Below, in pieces: positions 46,299-55,351 of a stretch of 64,000 nt of DNA. The notes beneath the pieces are model-generated. The model did not search any database. It had not been told where the DNA came from and saw only the letters and a list, made by a program, of their open reading frames with translations. The DNA comes from SZUA-36 sp963774415 (lineage in GTDB: Bacteria > Pseudomonadota > Gammaproteobacteria > Xanthomonadales > SZUA-36). The stretch is from the NCBI GenBank assembly GCA_963774415.1, contig CAVZEU010000003.1:124001-188000 (forward strand). The letters run 5' to 3'. Position 1 is the first letter of the stretch, and every line of letters begins with the position of its first letter. Both the position numbers and the translations under genes were made by a program.

Positions 46299-46843
46299 AA
46301 CACCCTTTACTCGCTAGATTGTTCACGGGCATTTTTTGCACGCTGCTGGCGTGGCCGGCGCTGGCCCAGGAAGACGAACTCAAGGGCCTGCCCGGCTACG
46401 TCGATTTCGGCGACCTGTCCGCCGCTTACGGCGAACCGAAAATTTCGATCAACATCGGCGGCACCCTGCTCCAGTTCGTCGGCACGATGAGTGAGGACAG
46501 CAACCCGGAAACGGCCAGGATGCTTTCCAAGCTGAAGGGCGTGCGGGTGTTCGGTTACGACACCGGGGACGATACGACGGCGGCCAGGAAGAAGTTCGCC
46601 ACCGTCAAGGCGAACCTCAAATCCAGGGGCTGGGAGCCCGTCGTCCAGGTCAACCAGGACGACGAGCAGGTATTCATCTACATGAAGACCGAGGGCAAGA
46701 TCATGGACGGCATGACGGTGATGACCGTGGACGACAAGGAGGTGATGTTCATCAACATCATCGGCCAACTCGATCCGAAAGAACTCGGCAAGGTCATGCA
46801 GGGCCTCGACGTCGACGTGGACGGCGCCCTGAAACTGAAATGA
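46295..46843 (+). CDS. Secreted DUF4252-type protein (paralogue 1)
   Basis: 182 residues with a cleavable signal peptide ending ALAQ (about residue 24). The mature part alternates beta strands and helices and has the DUF4252-like core: a start that sets a pattern of VDFGDLSAAYGEPKISIN, a central RVFGYD, and a late MFINIIGQLDPKELGKV. No catalytic residue recognised. Starts in an ATGA overlap with the anti-sigma gene. Confidence 0.75.
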   Translation: MKHPLLARLFTGIFCTLLAWPALAQEDELKGLPGYVDFGDLSAAYGEPKISINIGGTLLQFVGTMSEDSNPETARMLSKLKGVRVFGYDTGDDTTAARKKFATVKANLKSRGWEPVVQVNQDDEQVFIYMKTEGKIMDGMTVMTVDDKEVMFINIIGQLDPKELGKVMQGLDVDVDGALKLK

Positions 46844-47412
46844 CGATGCGCGCAGCCCTCGCCTGGAAGGCCGCAGCCGTGCTGACACTGGCTTTGAACG
46901 TGAGCGGCTGCGGGCTGCTGGCGCCACGCGGCCATGACGGCTTCGCAAACCTCGATGCGCCGGGGACAGCCGACACCCGCCGTGTCGTCAGCCTTTCCGT
47001 CGGCCCGGCCGTACTGCACCTCGCGGCGCGCTTCATGGATGACGAACCGGAAACGCAATTGTTGCTGCGGAGCCTGGCCGGGGTCCGGGTCCGCGCCTTC
47101 GAGATCACCGGCGATGAACGGCGCGTCGTGCGGAACCTCGGCCGCATGGGCGACAGGCTAAGCGATGACGGCTGGGCGCCGGTCATGCTGGTGAACGAAG
47201 ACGGCGAATGGGCCCGGATGTTCGCGAAATCCAGCGGCAATGACGTACACGGGCTCATCGTCATCTCCGCGGAAGAGGACGAAGTCGTGGTCATCAACGT
47301 CATGGGCGACATCCGGCCGGCGCAGTTCCGCGGTGTCATGCGGGCGCTGGACGTCGAGGATGCGCCCGACGTGCGACTGGCCGCGCTCGGCGCCGACGAA
47401 AAGAGCCGATAA
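46840..47412 (+). CDS. DUF4252-type lipoprotein (paralogue 2)
   Basis: 190 residues. Signal peptide ending NVSGC marks a lipoprotein (Cys about residue 24). Aligns along its length with the preceding protein: SLSVGPAVLHLAARFM with SINIGGTLLQFVGTM, VRVRAFEI with VRVFGYD, and EVVVINVMGDIRPAQFRGVM with EVMFINIIGQLDPKELGKVM. So the operon encodes a tandem pair, one soluble periplasmic and one membrane-tethered. Starts in an ATGA overlap. Confidence 0.75.
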   Translation: MTMRAALAWKAAAVLTLALNVSGCGLLAPRGHDGFANLDAPGTADTRRVVSLSVGPAVLHLAARFMDDEPETQLLLRSLAGVRVRAFEITGDERRVVRNLGRMGDRLSDDGWAPVMLVNEDGEWARMFAKSSGNDVHGLIVISAEEDEVVVINVMGDIRPAQFRGVMRALDVEDAPDVRLAALGADEKSR

Positions 47413-47472
47413 TCCTCCCTTTGTCCCGATCGCTTGCTATCATTCGCTCATTGCCACGAGCGGATGTAAGCG

Positions 47473-47895
47473 ATGCGTTCATTGTTGTGTTTCTGGCTGC
47501 TGGTCGCGTTCACGGCCTGTGCCTATGGCGGGCCCGCGGTCGTCATCGGCGGTGAGCATTTCAGCGTGGAGGTCGCCGATACCAGCCAAAAACAGGCGTT
47601 GGGCCTGATGTACCGGGACAGCATGCCGGAGAACCACGGCATGTTGTTCATCTTCCGCGACGAGGCGCCGCGGTCATTCTGGATGAAAAACACGCGTATC
47701 CCGCTGGACATCCTCTTTTTTGACAAGAACCTGAAACTGGTCAGCGCCTCCCTCGACACGAAGCCCTGCCGGGTCCGCCGTTGCCCGACCTACCCGAGCG
47801 TGTTGCCGGCCATGTACGTGCTCGAACTCAACGCCGGCAAGGCCGCGGAACTCGGGATCGGACCAGGCGACCGGCTGCAACTCGATCTCGATTGA
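47473..47895 (+). CDS. DUF192 family secreted protein
   Basis: 140 residues with a short signal peptide (ending AYGG, about residue 20). The family segment HGMLFIFRDEAPRSFWMKNTRIPLDILF and the final GIGPGDRL are both clear. Function of DUF192 proteins is not established. Located 60 bp after the DUF4252 operon; may be separate. Confidence 0.85.
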   Translation: MRSLLCFWLLVAFTACAYGGPAVVIGGEHFSVEVADTSQKQALGLMYRDSMPENHGMLFIFRDEAPRSFWMKNTRIPLDILFFDKNLKLVSASLDTKPCRVRRCPTYPSVLPAMYVLELNAGKAAELGIGPGDRLQLDLD

Positions 47896-47901
47896 AACAG
47901 C

Positions 47902-48675
47902 GTGCGCATCCTGCAAATCACGGACTGCCACCTTTCCGGGAACCCTGGCGCCCGCTACCGCGGTGAGGATGCTCACGGCAACCTCGTCGCCGTACTGCGG
48001 CGGGCGCGCGCCTGCCAACCGGACCTTGTGCTGGCCAGCGGCGATTTGAGCGAAGACGCCAGTGCGGCATCTTACCGCACGCTCCAGGCCTGCTTCGATC
48101 TGATCGACGCACCGGTTCTGGCGCTGCCGGGCAATCATGACGAGCCGGCACTATTGGCTGAATTCTTTCCGGGCAGCCCGCTGCACGCGCCGGCGCTCTC
48201 GGAGCACGGGGAGTGGCAAATCGTCCGCCTGAACTCCTGCCTGCCGAAGCGGCCGGAGGGGCGATTGAGCGCGGATATGCTCGCGGGGCTGGCGCAGATC
48301 CTGAATCGTAGCGGCGCGCGGCCGACGCTGATCGCCCTGCACCACCAGCCAGTCGCGGTCGGCAGCGCGTGGATCGACCGTTATCCGTTGCTCGAGGCCG
48401 ACGCGTTGCTGCGGCTGGTGGACGCCTGCGCGGGCGCCAAAGCGGTCATCTGGGGTCACGTTCACCAGGCATTCGAGGACTGGCGTGGCGGTACCGCCAT
48501 GCTGGGCGGCCCCTCGAGCGTCATCAACAGCTTGCCGGGCGCGCAGCGGTTCAAGCCGGATCAGGCGGGGCCGGCCTGCAGGTGGTTCGAGCTGGGGCCG
48601 CGCGGCGCGCTTTCGACCGGAATAATCCGACCAGGGCTTCAGTCGGCCGGGAGCAGCAACCAGAGGATCAGGTAG
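47902..48675 (+). CDS. cpdA: 3',5'-cyclic-AMP phosphodiesterase-like metallophosphatase
   Basis: Calcineurin-like phosphoesterase. Metal ligands in canonical order: D and H in ITDCHLSG, SGDLSED, LPGNHDE, HH in LIALHHQPV and GHVH in VIWGHVHQAFE. 257 residues. GTG at 47902 is 6 bp after the preceding stop. cAMP as substrate is inferred from family resemblance; other cyclic or phosphomonoester substrates are possible. Its 3' end overlaps the PspC-protein gene on the opposite strand by 37 bp. Confidence 0.82.
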   Translation: MRILQITDCHLSGNPGARYRGEDAHGNLVAVLRRARACQPDLVLASGDLSEDASAASYRTLQACFDLIDAPVLALPGNHDEPALLAEFFPGSPLHAPALSEHGEWQIVRLNSCLPKRPEGRLSADMLAGLAQILNRSGARPTLIALHHQPVAVGSAWIDRYPLLEADALLRLVDACAGAKAVIWGHVHQAFEDWRGGTAMLGGPSSVINSLPGAQRFKPDQAGPACRWFELGPRGALSTGIIRPGLQSAGSSNQRIR

Positions 48676-48833
48676 ACCAGAATACCGGGGAATGCGGCGG
48701 AAAGGATCGAGACCAGCACATAGACGACACGCGTGCCATTGATCGACCAGCCAAAGTGCCTCGCCAGGCCGGCGCAGACGCCGCCGATCATGGCATTGCT
48801 CCGATCCCGTGTAATCCCCGATTGGCGTCCCAT
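48639..48833 (-). CDS. PspC domain protein
   Basis: 64-residue single-helix membrane protein: AMIGGVCAGLARHFGW followed by a hydrophobic VYVLVSILSAAFPGILVYLIL segment, diagnostic of the PspC domain (phage-shock/envelope stress sensing). ATG at 48833 has a strong AAGGAGG six bases upstream. No pspA or pspB is nearby, so it is a solitary PspC-like protein. Confidence 0.88.
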   Translation of the reverse strand: MGRQSGITRDRSNAMIGGVCAGLARHFGWSINGTRVVYVLVSILSAAFPGILVYLILWLLLPAD

Positions 48834-48853
48834 GTCGTCCTCCTTCAGCGTAT

Positions 48854-49033
48854 TCAAAGTTCGATCATTTCAAAGTCTTCTTTCGCCGCGCCGCAGTCCG
48901 GGCAGACGAAATCCTCCGGTACGTCCTGCCAACGCGTACCGGGCGCGAGCCCCTCTTCCGGGCAGCCCTTCTCTTCGTCGTAAATCCAGCCGCAGATCAT
49001 GCACATCCAGACTTTGTAGCCGTTTTCTCCCAC
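48854..49033 (-). CDS. Rubredoxin
   Basis: 59-residue mono-iron electron carrier not seen as an ORF because it starts with GTG (49033). The two iron-binding pairs are CMICGW and CPDCGA, with the conserved CGWIYDEEKG and APGTRWQDVPEDF between. GAGGGA lies upstream. It directly precedes the PspC gene on the same strand (20 bp) and is divergent from hemL. Confidence 0.94.
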   Translation of the reverse strand: MGENGYKVWMCMICGWIYDEEKGCPEEGLAPGTRWQDVPEDFVCPDCGAAKEDFEMIEL

Positions 49034-49158
49034 GCCATTCCCTCATCTTGATTATAAACCCTGGTCCGCCGCGCGCCTGCGGCGGGTAAATCCCGTATAC
49101 GTCAGCAGACACTATACGGGTTAAAATGGGATTTTTGAATGGCGGAAGCAGAACGAAA

Positions 49159-50448
49159 ATGACGAGCAGCAAGGAACTGATCGAGCGCGCCCGGCAGCGT
49201 ATCCCGGGCGGCGTAAACTCCCCGGTGCGGGCGTTCAACGGCGTCGGCGGGGACCCGGTATTTTTCGATCACGCCAAGGGCCCTTATTTGTACGACGTCA
49301 GCGGCCGCGCTTATATCGACTATGTCGGCTCCTGGGGGCCGATGATCGCCGGCCACGCCAATCCCGCCATTCTCCGTGCGGTGCGGCGGGCGGTTGACAA
49401 GGGTTTGAGTTTTGGTGCGCCGTCGGCGGCGGAAGTGACCATGGCGGAGCGTCTGTGCGAGCTTATCGACGGCCTGGAGATGGTGCGCATGGTCAATTCC
49501 GGCACCGAGGCTACGATGAGCGCCATTCGCGTGGCGCGCGCCGCCACCGGGCGTGACCGCATCCTGAAATTCGAGGGCTGCTACCACGGTCACGCCGACG
49601 CTTTCCTGGTGAAGGCGGGCAGCGGCGCCCTGACCCTCGGCGTACCGACTTCCCCCGGCGTGCCGGCGGCCTGCGCGGACCTGACTTTGACCCTGCCTTA
49701 CAACGACCTCGGCGCGGCCGAGGAGTGCCTGCGCCGCCAGGGTGGCGATATCGCCTGCGTGATCGTCGAGCCGGTAGCCGGCAACATGAACTGCATCCCG
49801 CCGCTGGATGGGTACCTGCAAGGATTGCGCGAGGCCTGCGACCGCCACGGCGTGGTGCTGATCTTCGACGAGGTGATGACGGGATTCCGCGTGGCGCTGG
49901 GCGGCGCGCAGACGCTTTACGGGGTCAAACCGGACCTGTCCACGTTCGGCAAGGTCATTGGCGGCGGCATGCCGGTCGGCGCCTTTGGCGGCAAGCGCGA
50001 ACTGATGGAATTGGTGGCGCCGGCCGGCCCTGTGTACCAGGCCGGGACCCTGTCGGGCAACCCGGTCGCGATGGCCGCCGGCCTGGCGACGCTGGACGAG
50101 ATCGCCGCGCCCGGTTTCTACACCGCCCTGGCCGCCGCCACGCGGGCATTGACGGAAGGCATGCAACAGGCAGCCGACCGGGCCGGGGTTCCGTTCACGA
50201 CCACGCGGGCCGGCGGCATGTTCGGCCTGTTTTTCAGCGCGGCGGAAAGGATCGTCAATTTCGAGCAGGCCGGGGCCGTCGACGTCGACCGGTTCAGGGT
50301 CTTTTACCACGCCATGCTGGAGCGCGGCGTTTACCTGGCGCCGTCCGCCTTCGAGGCGGGTTTCGTCAGTTCGGCCCACGGCGAGGAGCAACTGGCCGCA
50401 ACACTCGGCGCGGCGCGCGAAGCCTTCCGTATTGCTGCGCCCGACTGA
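49159..50448 (+). CDS. hemL: Glutamate-1-semialdehyde 2,1-aminomutase
   Basis: PLP enzyme making 5-aminolevulinate in the C5 tetrapyrrole pathway. The PLP lysine is in STFGKVIGGGMPVGAFGG; the N terminus SSKELIERARQRIPGGVNSPVRAF is typical. 429 residues. ATG at 49159 fits homologues better than the ATG 11 codons earlier. Confidence 0.96.
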   Translation: MTSSKELIERARQRIPGGVNSPVRAFNGVGGDPVFFDHAKGPYLYDVSGRAYIDYVGSWGPMIAGHANPAILRAVRRAVDKGLSFGAPSAAEVTMAERLCELIDGLEMVRMVNSGTEATMSAIRVARAATGRDRILKFEGCYHGHADAFLVKAGSGALTLGVPTSPGVPAACADLTLTLPYNDLGAAEECLRRQGGDIACVIVEPVAGNMNCIPPLDGYLQGLREACDRHGVVLIFDEVMTGFRVALGGAQTLYGVKPDLSTFGKVIGGGMPVGAFGGKRELMELVAPAGPVYQAGTLSGNPVAMAAGLATLDEIAAPGFYTALAAATRALTEGMQQAADRAGVPFTTTRAGGMFGLFFSAAERIVNFEQAGAVDVDRFRVFYHAMLERGVYLAPSAFEAGFVSSAHGEEQLAATLGAAREAFRIAAPD

Positions 50449-50466
50449 GCGGCGCTGCGGCTGGCT

Positions 50467-51291
50467 TCAGGCCTCCAGAAACAGGTCTTTCATCAGCGGC
50501 TTGCCCGGCGCCACGGCATAATGGTCGAAATCGGTGATCCCGGTCGCTCGCAAGACATCCTCGTCGAGGAAAAACCGGCCGCTCGTGTTGCGGCTGTTCT
50601 GGGTCAGAATGGCGTAAGCGGCGTCCGCCATGATCTCGGGCTTGCGGCAGTTTTCCGGATTGACCTGCTCGCCGAGCAGGTTGATCGCGGACGTGGCGAT
50701 GACGGTGCGCGGCCAGAGCGCGTTGACGGCCACGCCGAGACTGCGAAACTCCTCGGCCATGCCGAGTACGCACATGCTCATGCCGTACTTCGAGATGGTG
50801 TAGGCCACGTGGCGTTTGAACCACGCGGGTTTGAGGTTGAGCGGCGGCGCCAGGTTGAGGATATGCGCGTTGTCCGCCTGCGCGAGGTACTTGATCGCGG
50901 CCCTGGAGCAGGCGTAGGTGCCGCGCACGTTGACCGCGTGCATCAGGTCGAAGCGCCGCATCGGCAGGTGGCGCGTGTCCGCCAGCATGATCGCGCTGGC
51001 GTTGTTGACCAGGATGTCGAGCCCTCCGAAATGCTCCGCCGCCTGCTGCATCGCGGCCTCGACGGCGTCCTCGTCACGCACGTCGAGCTGAATCGGGAGC
51101 GCTTTTCCGCCGGCCTTTTCGACTTCCGCGGCAGCCGTGTGTATCGTGCCCGGCAGCTTCGGGTGCTCGGCGGCGGTCTTGGCCGCAAGGACCACGTTCG
51201 CGCCGTCGCGGGCAACCCTGAGGGCGATGGCCTTGCCGATCCCGCGTGAACCGCCGGTTATAAATAGGGTCTTGTTTCTCAATGCCGGCAT
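50467..51291 (-). CDS. SDR family oxidoreductase (HSDL2-like), catalytic Ser replaced
   Basis: 274 residues. NAD(P)-binding TGGSRGIGKAIA and the NNASA motif, and the catalytic Tyr164/Lys168 in YTISKYG, are present. It resembles hydroxysteroid dehydrogenase-like 2 proteins, in which the segment before the Tyr reads ILNxSPPLNL; here it reads ILNLAPPLNL, so the expected catalytic Ser is Ala148. ATG at 51291 preferred to a GTG five codons upstream. Convergent with hemL. Confidence 0.82.
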   Translation of the reverse strand: MPALRNKTLFITGGSRGIGKAIALRVARDGANVVLAAKTAAEHPKLPGTIHTAAAEVEKAGGKALPIQLDVRDEDAVEAAMQQAAEHFGGLDILVNNASAIMLADTRHLPMRRFDLMHAVNVRGTYACSRAAIKYLAQADNAHILNLAPPLNLKPAWFKRHVAYTISKYGMSMCVLGMAEEFRSLGVAVNALWPRTVIATSAINLLGEQVNPENCRKPEIMADAAYAILTQNSRNTSGRFFLDEDVLRATGITDFDHYAVAPGKPLMKDLFLEA

Positions 51292-51405
51292 GGGCGAAGG
51301 TTCCACGGTTTGGCGGTAAGGGTGCCAATTGACGGGAAGGCGTCAATTCTTTGCCGTATATTATAGCCCAGCAAGACGGCTATTAGCTGCAACCAACAGG
51401 GTGTA

Positions 51406-53421
51406 ATGGATACGGGCTGGACACAGGATTTGCTGAATTGGCTGAGCGCCAATCCGGGCTGGGCCGGGTTCTGGGTCTTCGTCATGTCGTTGGTGGAGTC
51501 ACTGGCGTTCATCGGCATCCTGGTTCCCGGCATCATCATTCTGTTCGGCATCGGTGCGATCATCAGCCTGGGCGGCATCGAGTTCTGGCCTGTCTGGCTG
51601 TGGGGCTCGCTCGGCGCGTTTGCCGGTGATCTCCTCAGCTATGCGGTGGGCCGCCGGTACCGCGACCACCTGTCCGATCTGTGGCCGTTTTCCCGCTTTC
51701 CGAAGATGCTCGAACGCGGCCGGGATTTTTTTCGTGCGCACGGGGCGAAAAGCGTGGTCGCCGGGCGCTTCATCGGGCCGCTGCGGCCGGTGATACCCGT
51801 TACCGTCGGTATGCTGGGCATGAAACCCCGCCGCTTCCTGCTCATCGCCGTCCCCGCCAGCATCGCCTGGACGCCGGCTTATTTGTTGCCGGGGATGCTG
51901 TTTGGGGCGTCGTTGCAGATCGCGGCCGAATACGCCGGGCGCCTGTCGTTGGTGCTGGTCATCGTCGCGGTCGTGCTGTGGTTGACGTGGTGGTCCATTT
52001 GGGCCCTGTACGAATTGCTGGCGAGCCGCTCGGCGCGCTGGATGCGGCACGCCATACGGTGGCTGCGGCGGCACCCGGTCTTCAAGCGGGTCGTCGGACC
52101 CCTGCTGGATTCATCGCAGCCGGAAGTATTGTCCATCGCCATGATGGGCCTTTTGGTGGTGCTGTTTTTCTGGGGCATCGTGGTGTTGCTGTTCCTGTCA
52201 CCGTTTTCCGCTCACCCCCAGTTCATCGACCGTGCGGTCGAGGCCTATGCGCTGAGCCTCAGGAACCACGTGGCGGACCCCTTCATGGTGGCGCTGACGC
52301 AGCTGTCCCGTTACAGCGTTTTGATCCCGACCTCGGTGGCCATGTTGCTGTGGCTGATCGGCGCCGAGCGCAAAAAAGCCGCGCTGCACTGGCTCATCGC
52401 CGTCGGCGGCGGGGTGGGCCTGCAGTTGCTGCTGGGCTGGACGCTGCGTTCCACCCCGCTGCTGAACGCGGCCGGCAATGACAGTCTCTTCAATCCCAGC
52501 GAGGCCCTGACGCTGACCACGGTGGTGCTGGGGTATTACTCGGTCATGACCGCGAGAGAACTGAAGCGGCGTAAGCGCAAGTGGCCGTACCTGATCACGG
52601 CATTGTTGCTGGTGCTGTTGGTCTCGGCGCGGCTGTATCTCGGTCTCGACTGGCTCAGCGGCGCGCTGATCGGCGTGGCGCTCGGCCTGACCTGGACGAC
52701 CATCGTCGGTATCGCCTACCGGCAGCGGGCGGTGCGGTCATTCAGCGGCCTGGTCGCCAGCCTGATTTTCTTCAGCGTGTTGGCGCTGACCTTTGCCTGG
52801 CAGGTCGAACGTAACCAGGCCATCGACGTGGCGTCACTCAAGTTACCCTTCCCGCGGCACGAGATATCGGCGCAGCAGTGGTGGCGGGCTGGCTGGCGCA
52901 AGTTGCCGCGTCAGCGCACGCAGGTGCGCACGGTCGCGGCCCGGGACTTCAATTTTCAGTACGCGGGTAACCCGGCGGCGCTGGCGGAGGTGCTCGAAGA
53001 ACACGGCTGGCAGGTGCCGCGATCGACCGGCTGGCAGTGGCTGCTGCTGTCGTTGAACCCGGATGCGAGCGAACTGACGCTGCCCCCATTGAAGCGGGAT
53101 TATCTCGGTCACGCCGACGTCCTGCTGCTGCAACGGCTCGAAGGCGATCTGAAGATCCAGGACACGCTCAGAATCTGGAATTCGGGCATGCGCTTGCAGC
53201 CGTCGGGGCAGGTCGTCTACCTGGGACAGATCGCGCGTGAAAGACTGGTCCAGAGGTTCGGTCTGTTCAGTTATTGGAGCGCGCGTCCCGGCCGGCTCGA
53301 TCTGCTGCAGGATGCCCTTGCCGGGGACACGGCGGTGCAGGTCCGCCGTGCGGGCCCCGGCATGCTGCTCATCAGGAACGGCAGCGTCGCCGACGCGCAG
53401 GCCGGGGTCCCGGCTCGCTGA
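51406..53421 (+). CDS. DedA-PAP2-LssY_C fusion membrane protein with a degenerate PAP2 domain
   Basis: 671 residues. Residues 1-200 are a DedA (SNARE-associated) domain with ESLAFIGILVPGIIIL and the arginine motif AGRFIGPLRPVIPVTVGM. Residues about 240-440 are a PAP2-like six-helix domain. Residues about 480-660 are a soluble LssY_C domain (LPRQRTQVRTVAARDFNF). The PAP2 motifs are altered: PSGH is PSEA (residues 364-367), the second His is Asp415, and the following Asp is Gly419, though Arg409 is kept. The full-length frame is intact, so the protein is probably a working non-phosphatase. Confidence 0.85.
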   Translation: MDTGWTQDLLNWLSANPGWAGFWVFVMSLVESLAFIGILVPGIIILFGIGAIISLGGIEFWPVWLWGSLGAFAGDLLSYAVGRRYRDHLSDLWPFSRFPKMLERGRDFFRAHGAKSVVAGRFIGPLRPVIPVTVGMLGMKPRRFLLIAVPASIAWTPAYLLPGMLFGASLQIAAEYAGRLSLVLVIVAVVLWLTWWSIWALYELLASRSARWMRHAIRWLRRHPVFKRVVGPLLDSSQPEVLSIAMMGLLVVLFFWGIVVLLFLSPFSAHPQFIDRAVEAYALSLRNHVADPFMVALTQLSRYSVLIPTSVAMLLWLIGAERKKAALHWLIAVGGGVGLQLLLGWTLRSTPLLNAAGNDSLFNPSEALTLTTVVLGYYSVMTARELKRRKRKWPYLITALLLVLLVSARLYLGLDWLSGALIGVALGLTWTTIVGIAYRQRAVRSFSGLVASLIFFSVLALTFAWQVERNQAIDVASLKLPFPRHEISAQQWWRAGWRKLPRQRTQVRTVAARDFNFQYAGNPAALAEVLEEHGWQVPRSTGWQWLLLSLNPDASELTLPPLKRDYLGHADVLLLQRLEGDLKIQDTLRIWNSGMRLQPSGQVVYLGQIARERLVQRFGLFSYWSARPGRLDLLQDALAGDTAVQVRRAGPGMLLIRNGSVADAQAGVPAR

Positions 53422-53433
53422 CCGCGACCGGCG

Positions 53434-54795
53434 TCACCCGGCCTCTTGCAGGAACTCGCTCAACCTGACGGGTGCGGCCGCGAAGTTGCCATTGCTCATG
53501 AAGACCACGTGATCGCCCGGTTTGATCTTGCCGGCCATCTGCTGCAGCATGTCGTCCACCTGCGTCACGATGCGGCAATGCCCCTTCAGCGGCGCCAGGG
53601 CCACCTGCGGGTCCCAGTCGATCCCGTCTCCGGCCCTGAGCCAGACATAATCCGCCGCGATCAGGGCGGGCCCCAGTTCGTCCGCGTGTACGCCGGCGCG
53701 CATCGTGTTGCTGCGCGGCTCGAGCGCGACCAGGATGCGTGCGTTGCCGACCTTGCGGCGGAGACCTTCGAGCGTTAGCCGGATGGCGGTGGGATGATGG
53801 GCGAAATCATCGTAAACGGAAACGCCCATGGCCTGGCTGATCAGCTCCAGGCGGCGTTTGACGCCCCTGAACTCAGACAGCGCGGCGATCGCCGCCGCCG
53901 GTGCAATATCGGCCGCGGCCGCGGCCGCGACAGCGGCGCAGGCATTCATGGCGTTGTGTCGGCCGGTCTGGTCCCAGCTCAGGTCGCCGAGCGCGCGCTG
54001 CCGGTGGTAGAAACGCAGTTGGCTGCAGTCAGATTTGATCGGCTCGACCTGCCAGTCGAAATCCCCGTCCAGCGAGAACCGCTGCAGCTGGCTCCAACAG
54101 CCCCTGGCGAGGACGCTTTCGAGGCTCTGGTTGGAGCCGTTGCTGATGACGATGCCGTTGCCGGGTATCGTGCGCATCAGGTGATGGAACTGGGTTTCGA
54201 TGGCCGCGAGGTCCGGAAAGATATCGGCATGGTCGTACTCCAGGTTGTTCAGCACCGCGATTTGCGGACGGTAGTGAACGAATTTGGAGCGCTTGTCAAA
54301 AAATGCCGTGTCGTATTCATCCGCCTCGACCACGAAATGCCCCTGCCCGCTACGCGCGGAGACATTGAAATTCAGTGGCAGCCCGCCGATAAGGAAGCCC
54401 GGCTCCCGGCCGGCGTGCTCCAGGATCCAGGCGACCATGCTGGCGGTGGTGGTTTTACCGTGGGTGCCCGCGATGGCGATGACCTTCCTGTCGCGGAGAT
54501 AGTTTTCCCCCAGCCAACGGGGGCCCGAGGTGTAATTGAGGCGCTCGTTGAGCACGTATTCGACCGCGGGGTTGCCGCGGCTCAGCGCGTTGCCGACGAT
54601 GACCAGGTCGGGCTTGTCACGCAACGGCTCGGTACTGTAGCCCTGGTGCAGCAAGATGCCTTCGCGCTCCAGCAACGTACTCATGGGAGGATAGGTCTTC
54701 TGATCACTGCCGGAGACCTCGTGCCCGGCGCGTTGCGCCAACAGCGCCAGACCGCCCATGAACGTGCCGCACGCGCCGAGGATATGGATTTTCAT
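53434..54795 (-). CDS. mpl: UDP-N-acetylmuramate:L-alanyl-gamma-D-glutamyl-meso-diaminopimelate ligase
   Basis: Mur ligase of peptidoglycan recycling, joining the recovered tripeptide to UDP-MurNAc. Begins MKIHILGACGTFMGGLALLA, has the ATP loop GTHGKTTTASM and the long central YDTAFFDKRSKFVHYRP segment. 453 residues, as in Mpl rather than MurC (MurC is longer and lacks this N terminus). Its start overlaps the upstream membrane-protein stop as ATGA. Confidence 0.94.
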   Translation of the reverse strand: MKIHILGACGTFMGGLALLAQRAGHEVSGSDQKTYPPMSTLLEREGILLHQGYSTEPLRDKPDLVIVGNALSRGNPAVEYVLNERLNYTSGPRWLGENYLRDRKVIAIAGTHGKTTTASMVAWILEHAGREPGFLIGGLPLNFNVSARSGQGHFVVEADEYDTAFFDKRSKFVHYRPQIAVLNNLEYDHADIFPDLAAIETQFHHLMRTIPGNGIVISNGSNQSLESVLARGCWSQLQRFSLDGDFDWQVEPIKSDCSQLRFYHRQRALGDLSWDQTGRHNAMNACAAVAAAAAADIAPAAAIAALSEFRGVKRRLELISQAMGVSVYDDFAHHPTAIRLTLEGLRRKVGNARILVALEPRSNTMRAGVHADELGPALIAADYVWLRAGDGIDWDPQVALAPLKGHCRIVTQVDDMLQQMAGKIKPGDHVVFMSNGNFAAAPVRLSEFLQEAG

Positions 54796-55307
54796 AGGTT
54801 CATGAAGAACAGTTCGACCAGGAAATAGTTTGCCGCGAGCGTCAGCACGGCAATGAGCACGCCGATCGACAGCGTCACCGACAAGGCGTGGCGATATATA
54901 TTAGCATCCACCAGCAGGCTCCAGATAAAGGTCGCGAACCAGGCGATCGCCAGGACGGGCTGGTTGGCGTTGGGATCGGACTGTGTCAGCAGGCCCCACG
55001 TGATCAGGTTGAAAGCGATGCCGACGCCGATCAGCGCGGACAGCGTCTGCGTAAAACGCTCCGGGCAGCGCCGCCACGCCAGCAGTCCGGCCACCACCGC
55101 AATTTGCAGGCAAACCGCCAGCAGGCTCTTCGCGGGCGCATCCTCGTTATTGAGTTGCCGCCCGGTAACGATGTTCTGCAACAGGAACGTGGCGACCAGG
55201 GCGACCGTCAATGGCCACGAGGCGGGCAGGTCCTGGGGCCCGCTGCCGAGGCGCAGCAGCCGGCCGATGGTCCCCAGGAGCCTGGAAAGCATCTCATAAA
55301 CACCCAT
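54792..55307 (-). CDS. Four-helix hypothetical membrane protein
   Basis: 171 residues with four probable transmembrane segments (about 32-48, 63-78, 88-107, 145-165). I do not recognise the family. The overlap with mpl (ATGA) suggests coupled translation, and adk lies 44 bp upstream on the same strand. ATG at 55307 gives an amphipathic N terminus; ATG at 55292 is an alternative. Confidence 0.6.
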   Translation of the reverse strand: MGVYEMLSRLLGTIGRLLRLGSGPQDLPASWPLTVALVATFLLQNIVTGRQLNNEDAPAKSLLAVCLQIAVVAGLLAWRRCPERFTQTLSALIGVGIAFNLITWGLLTQSDPNANQPVLAIAWFATFIWSLLVDANIYRHALSVTLSIGVLIAVLTLAANYFLVELFFMNL

Positions 55308-55351
55308 GTGTGAAAAAGTTGCGCGCGTCGATGGGTTCTGCCCTGAGGGAG

